Positions 58,868-64,000 of a stretch of DNA of 64,000 nt are shown piece by piece. The DNA is taken from assembly GCA_938743325.2 (NCBI GenBank), contig OW568873.1, forward strand, positions 620,001-684,000. Direction: 5' to 3'. A model generated the notes under the pieces. It made no database searches and had not been told where the DNA came from. It worked only from the letters and a program-made list of their open reading frames with translations. The position numbers and the translations under genes were made by a program. The stretch's first letter is position 1. Each line of letters opens with the position of its first letter. Origin of the DNA: Pycnococcus provasolii (lineage: Eukaryota; Chlorophyta; Pseudoscourfieldiophyceae; Pseudoscourfieldiales; Pycnococcaceae).

Positions 58868-61800
58868 AAATCTCGTTGCCGCGACTGAAAATTTGGCTGG
58901 GAGGCCCGTAAATGGAAACGGTAGCTGCTTCCAACGTACTTTCTCGATTCAAAATCCTGGTGCCCGCAGACTTGTCTTCTGGCAGCTCTAGTGGCGCAGG
59001 CTGCGAGGTTAAATACTTGGAAACGCTCGTCACCCCGGGAATCCATCGAAAATGCTTGAGAAAATCGTAGTGAGACCCCTCTTCCCAGTCCATCTCCGCT
59101 TTGGTTTTCGTTGTCCGAAGCACCGCGTGTCGCGCACTGTATGCCTCCACGGTGCGAATCTCCCGCTTGATTTCAGCGAGAGGAATTGCAATTCTGAGAC
59201 GCATTCTCTTACGCTCACTGTAACCGATCATTTGGCAAATTTGCTGGAAATGGGTTTTGGGGGTCATGTCAGTCAGGAGATTTTTGTAAAATTTCCCACG
59301 TGTTCACACACACAATTCTATTCCAACTTCCGATGCCGTCTGCGCAAAAGGTTTTCTTATTTTAACCTCATCCTAACCCAAACGATAATATCACCAGGTC
59401 AACACTGTTCGCAGAAACACATTCATTCACACACGTACCTTGCCCCAATCTCCATCATCGTCGTTCGTGTCCGGTGCAAAGGTCCAAGTCCAAGCACCAT
59501 TCTGATCCTGGATAAATCCGGAGAGAGTGGCCGCCTCGCTTTGAACCGTCTCCACAACGAGATGACGACGCGCGCGTCGGGTATGCATCTCGAGATACAC
59601 AGCAGATATCACGGCAAAGACGAATATGCTCGCAACCGTGATTATCAGCGTGGTAATGTGCTTCAGACTCTCCGCTGAAAAGAACATCTCCTGCGTGGTT
59701 ATCGTCGTCACCCTTCTCGGAAAGTGAAATTGGGCGGACATGACCAGAGGCTCAGGCTCAGGCTCGGGCTCTGCCGCTTTGCCGTGCTGCATACACGCAC
59801 ACTCAACAACATCGCGATAGACGCATCCTGGGCCGGCAAAAGTTTGGTTTTCATTGCTCCATGAGCAATTACCAGTCTTGTCTCTCAAAAGCAGCGGGCA
59901 AAGGCCACGGCCAAGGAAGACGCGGTAACCGTCGTTTGACACCGTGTCTTCACAAACCTTCACATTGCCAAACACAGCCACCCCTTTGGGGGGTGTTAGT
60001 AAGGGGTGCACTGCACTGCCCGCGGGCGGCACAATCTCCCACGCATTTGACAGAGGCATGCTTTCGCCGGTAAGGAAGGATTGGCGAAAACGAAGGTCTA
60101 TCCCCTTCGGTGCGGGATTAGGAAGTGCAATGCAACCATCAGAAGAGTACTTAGACGTCAATCCCCTCGCCACGACGCACTGCGACGAGCGGTTGAACAA
60201 ACCGCTCGCCTGCCACCCATCGTGACGCTTGAGGCTGAATGTTAGAGGCTCTGATCGAACACCGCTTCGAAGATTGATCGTATGTCCCGTCGCATTCTTG
60301 ATCTCGAGCAGTGCGCTAACATTTGCACTCGTCGGCGAGCTTCCATATGTGGTGTTAGTCACAGGCGATTCGAGAACATTCCCCGCGGATCTTCGCTTGG
60401 CATTTTCTGCTTCAATGGCATCGAACTGCATCCCGACAAAGGCAGCGGTGCCTCCGCCGTTTCTTAGAATCTCAGCATCGACAACCGTAGATGCCTGGAA
60501 TGCGCCAATTCCTGCACCCGCCACGCCCGCGATCGCTTCGAATTTTCCATCATATGACATGCGCTTCGCAGCGACTCCCACAAATGCGCCAGGAGGGGCA
60601 GCCACAACGGTCGCGTCGTGCGGAAGCGATTGGTCAACCATAGCATTCGAGAGAACCCTTAACGCCGTGATCGCGCGCTTCCGAAGCTTGGGATTTGCTC
60701 GCACCGAGGCGCTCAGTGCGGTGGCTGCACTACCTGCCGCGGCACTTGAACTGCTAGACGAGTCTAACACCGCCTCGACAACGGACAAGAGCTTCGTCGC
60801 GGCATCAGCTGTAAGTTGTTCGCCCGCATCCCCCACCGTGGCAGCCACCTGCAGAGTTCGTTTAGCGGTATCAGCGTCGTTTATGGGCGCTACGTTCACC
60901 ATGTCGGATAGCGTGGTAGCGAGGGATGTGCGTACTTGCTTCGTCGCCTCGATACTTCCCACAGCCTCTAGCACCGGCTCTCCAAGCAAAGTCGAGCTTC
61001 CCTCAAGTAGAGTAAACGCCTCGTCAATATTGCGATTAGCGAGAGCGGATGATGCTTTGTTCGCCGAATCACTCGTCAGTGCAACTGCCACATTGGGATC
61101 CGTCGGTTTGCTCAAACTAACAGGTGCAGTCACGCCGTCTGAGATGGCGCCGTAGATGTCCTTTGCATAGCAAACTAGCAAAGCTTCTCCCGACACCGGA
61201 AGCTGCATTCGGAACGTCTGTCCTGGCGCAAAGCCTCTTATCACAGTTTCTGTCGCGCCAACCCGAATGGCAAATTTGTACAGAAGTGGAGAGTCGTTAT
61301 CCCTAAATCCAGAGCAGGAAAAGAAGAATGGGGTCGAGAGCATCTCGCCGGATTGCGGTGTGACACCTAGTCCTCCACCCACAGGAGCGTCGTTGGTGGT
61401 GAAATTGCTCCGGGCTGTGCCAACCTCCTCGCCATCGCTCGCTGCGAGCTGCAAGGAATACTTACGTCCCGACTTTAACGCCCGGGGTGCGAGTGACAGA
61501 TGGCGCGTTGACGTCGAAGTTGACAACAGCAGCGGACTCGCCAGAGAAAACTCTTGCCACTTTGCCTGCACGTCGTCAAATTCCCACATCCGCCAATCAT
61601 AGGCGATTGTGCCATCCTTCGTGCTGTTCGCCAATCCAGTGAAGCGGAGTGCTTCGTTCGAATTTGGCTGTGCCCGCGCGAGTGAGTGGATTGATACAGC
61701 GGGTGGCGATCCAAATCTCACGGCAAGCTGTCCCGTAGCAGTTGCGGTGCGAGAATCCTTTGACACGGTCACAGAAAACGTGTAGATGTTTGGACGATTG

Positions 61801-63989
61801 AGCTTACCCGCGAGAAGATTTATCCCTCGTATCACGGAGTCACGTCTCGTCTCAAGATTAAGGGGCTTCATATCACTCCCGAGGCACTTTCCGTCGTTAT
61901 CGCTTGAAGTGCACTGCCAGCGATAGTCAAGTCCTGATCCCAAAAGATTCGCGCCGTCGTCATCAGGATCGAACGACTTCGACGCATCAAGCGTCACGAA
62001 GGTGCCCTCGCCTACCTCTCCATCAGCCCCCTCAAGCCGAGCCTCGAGACCCGAGCGTAACACCTTCACCGTGGTCACATTAGACCCGGTCACAAGAGGT
62101 TCACCAGAGAGAGACGCCTCAACAGTGAATTCGTATGTGTACGGTGCGGCGAGCGAGCCGGCGGGAATCTTCAGCATTCTCGACGACGCTCCATTGATGG
62201 CGTCCGTCAACGTCAGTGCGGAGGTGGATTCTGGAGCAGATCCCTTGCGAATTCCAGACCATTTCAGCTTGATTCCCTGCGTTATCGTGCATGCACGCGT
62301 CGCGTCTTCGTCAGTATCAATGACGAGGTCTTGGGCGCGCTGCACAGTGCCATCGTCTGGAATGGTCGTGCGAGTGAATGAAATAGACAATTCGCATAGC
62401 TCGCATGCGCCTCCCGCGGCGACGTCTGCATTGCCGTGGTACCCCTCCGGGCATGGCCCGCATGAGTGCCCATCTGCCGGTGCGGGAATATCCTCGCACC
62501 TCGAACCGGGAAAGCATGGATTCTTGCGGCATCCGTCAATATCCACACAGCCAGATCCATCCTCAGCCTCTTCGTAGCCAGCCGGGCAGGGCGGCGGCGG
62601 CGGCGGGCTCGGCGGCGGGCTCGGCGGCGGCGGGCTCGGCGGAGGGCTCGGAGGTGCCGGCGGCGGGGGGAGCGGTGGCGGGGGTCCAGGAGGGGCCGGA
62701 GGTGGCGGGGGAGGTGAAGGGCTTGGCGGCGGCGGACTTGGCGGCGGCGGCGAGGGGGCAGGTGGCGGCGGGGTTGGCGGCGGCGCCGGGCTCGGCGGTG
62801 GCCTGGGCGGCGCATTCGGTCTCGGTGGAAGCGGCGGTGGCGGCGATGGACATGGCCAGAGGTTTGGAGGACCAGGCGCCCAGTCGACTGCCACAGCGGC
62901 CGACATGCGGCTTGGATTTCCATTCCCATCTCTCCCTGCACCCTGCACAAGGAGGATTTGTAACCTCATCGATTCGCCGCACACCTTGTTTCTCGGGGGC
63001 CTTATGGGGCAAACGTTGAGGCGAAACATGCGTTCGCCACTTTTTCCAGATAACCGTGACACCCTCACCTCCGCATCTGCGGACGACGACGCGAGCGGCA
63101 CGGGCAACAGCTCAATGATTGGCTCGGAAAATGTCGCCTCGACGGTGAAGCAGTCCTTGCGGACAACGCTGGACGGCTCACCCCAGAGCTTGAGCGAGGC
63201 ATCCGGTCCAATCACGTCCGGCATTGGTGGGGGAGGACCTGGCGGTGGTGCTAGTGGAGGACTCGGCGGTGGCGGCGGCGGTGGCGGCGATGGTGGTGGC
63301 GGGGAGGGTGGCGGTGGGGCAGCAGGAGGCAACTCCGGTAGTGGTGGCGGTGGCGGCGGCGGTGGCGAGGGAGGATGTGGTGATGGTGGCGGTGGAGGGT
63401 GTGGGCTCGGCGGCGGCGGTGGCCGCGGTGACGGAGGCGGCGGTGATGGAGGCGAAGGCGGTGACGGCGGTGACGGAGGCGACGGCGGTGGCGGTGGCGG
63501 CGGTGGTGGTGGAGACGGCGGCAGTGGCGGCATTGGCGGTGGCGGCGGTGGTGGTGGTGACGGAGGCGACGGCGGTGGCGGTGATGGTGGTGAAGGTGGT
63601 GGTGGCGAAGGCGGTGAAGGCGGCGGCGGTGGAGGTGGAGATGGAGGTGGTGAAGGTGGAGGAGATGGAGGTGGAGATGGAGGTGGTGATGGAGGTGGTG
63701 AAGGTGGAGGAGATGGAGGTGGCGGCGACGGGATCGTGCACGACGATCCAACGCATATGTAAAGATTATCCACCATCAACGAGTCGCCCATGGACAAGCC
63801 CGAGGGTCCGCCAATTTCCGCCATTATGCGCGCCTTCTTGACTTGTCCGCCTCCGCCTGCGCCTAAAGCTACGTAGTCGAGGGTGCCGGTTTTCCAGCAG
63901 TAGTCAGTCGGGGGAGTGCAGGACGTCGCAGTGAAAGTACCACCATTTGTAGACATCCAGTTGCCCTCAGTATCGTCGGAGTACGTCGC
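56691..63989 (-). CDS. Polycystin-1-like REJ/GPS membrane protein, 5'-partial
   Basis: Two exons are visible, 63989-59439 and 59243-56691, with a 195-bp intron (donor GTACGTG, acceptor TTTCCAG, phase 0), giving about 2367 residues. The frame stays open to the window edge and TACTTGCAG there (63991) is a likely acceptor of a previous exon. Order: a beta-type module, poly-Pro stalk, short domain, second poly-Pro stalk, EGF-like Cys module (about 475-530), REJ region (about 580-1000), GPS-type autoproteolysis site (CNCSW..GPGC..ECAC pattern near 1380), first membrane helix (ITTLIITVASIFVFAVIS), and in exon 2 a long cytoplasmic part followed by about six membrane helices ending in a Val/Asp tail. 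PLAT is not seen. Polycystin-1-like surface sensor; a sexual or flagellar role is inferred. Confidence 0.8.
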
Positions 63990-64000
63990 CTGCAAGTATA

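Noticed and set aside
1-64000. tRNA, rRNA or CRISPR arrays
   Set aside because: No T-loop/acceptor pairing or spaced repeat pattern convincing enough was found by eye; a covariance-model scan would settle tRNAs.

Overview
The window reads as nuclear DNA of a unicellular alga, most likely a green alga of prasinophyte/chlorophyte grade. Pointers are long Ser-Pro/poly-Pro cell-wall or matrix glycoproteins, a plastid-type PAP2 phosphatase, a NEET protein with a plastid-like leader, a protein-only RNase P, a hybrid histidine kinase and a polycystin-like REJ/GPS membrane protein. Genes are compact, on both strands, and mostly single-exon. Only two genes clearly need splicing: a ZIP transporter with two introns and the REJ/GPS gene with one visible intron. 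All three introns start GTACGT. The species was not identified; lineage is inferred from gene families.

Layout. 0-10 kb: a GIY-YIG nuclease fragment, RIC1 (Rab6 GEF partner), a PAP2 lipid phosphatase, a SAM-domain protein with acidic/Arg repeats, and a KATNAL2-type katanin. 11-24 kb: a MITE-like foldback with 5-bp flanking repeats, a long coiled-coil protein with 141-bp internal repeats, a secreted glycoside-hydrolase-like protein, a second coiled-coil protein, and a membrane-anchored JmjC/cupin protein. 24-29 kb: NADP-malic enzyme and a PAS hybrid histidine kinase. 30.1-32.3 kb: an apparently intact Tc1/mariner-superfamily transposon with identical 210-bp inverted repeats and TA flanks. 32.7-37 kb: the ZIP transporter and a hydroxyproline-rich type glycoprotein. 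37-46 kb: PRORP, NAR1 head-to-head with a CDGSH (NEET) protein, and a NYN+LOTUS RNA-binding/nuclease-like protein. 46-56 kb: a bL25-like ribosomal protein, a DUF1664-like protein, a SAM protein with a duplicated domain and a CaaX end, a broken or spliced unknown gene, an F-box-like protein, a p24 cargo receptor and an NFKBIL1-like protein. 56.7-64 kb: the REJ/GPS polycystin-like gene, which runs off the right edge.

Functional themes. Membrane traffic (RIC1, p24), RNA metabolism (PRORP, NYN-LOTUS, both with a NYN nuclease fold), Fe-S biology (NAR1 and NEET sharing a 294-bp divergent promoter), and cell surface (two poly-Pro proteins and a secreted hydrolase-like protein). No operons are expected. 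Short TTAGGG-type telomere-like tracts recur between genes, several just upstream of start codons. No CRISPR array, rRNA or convincing tRNA gene was seen.
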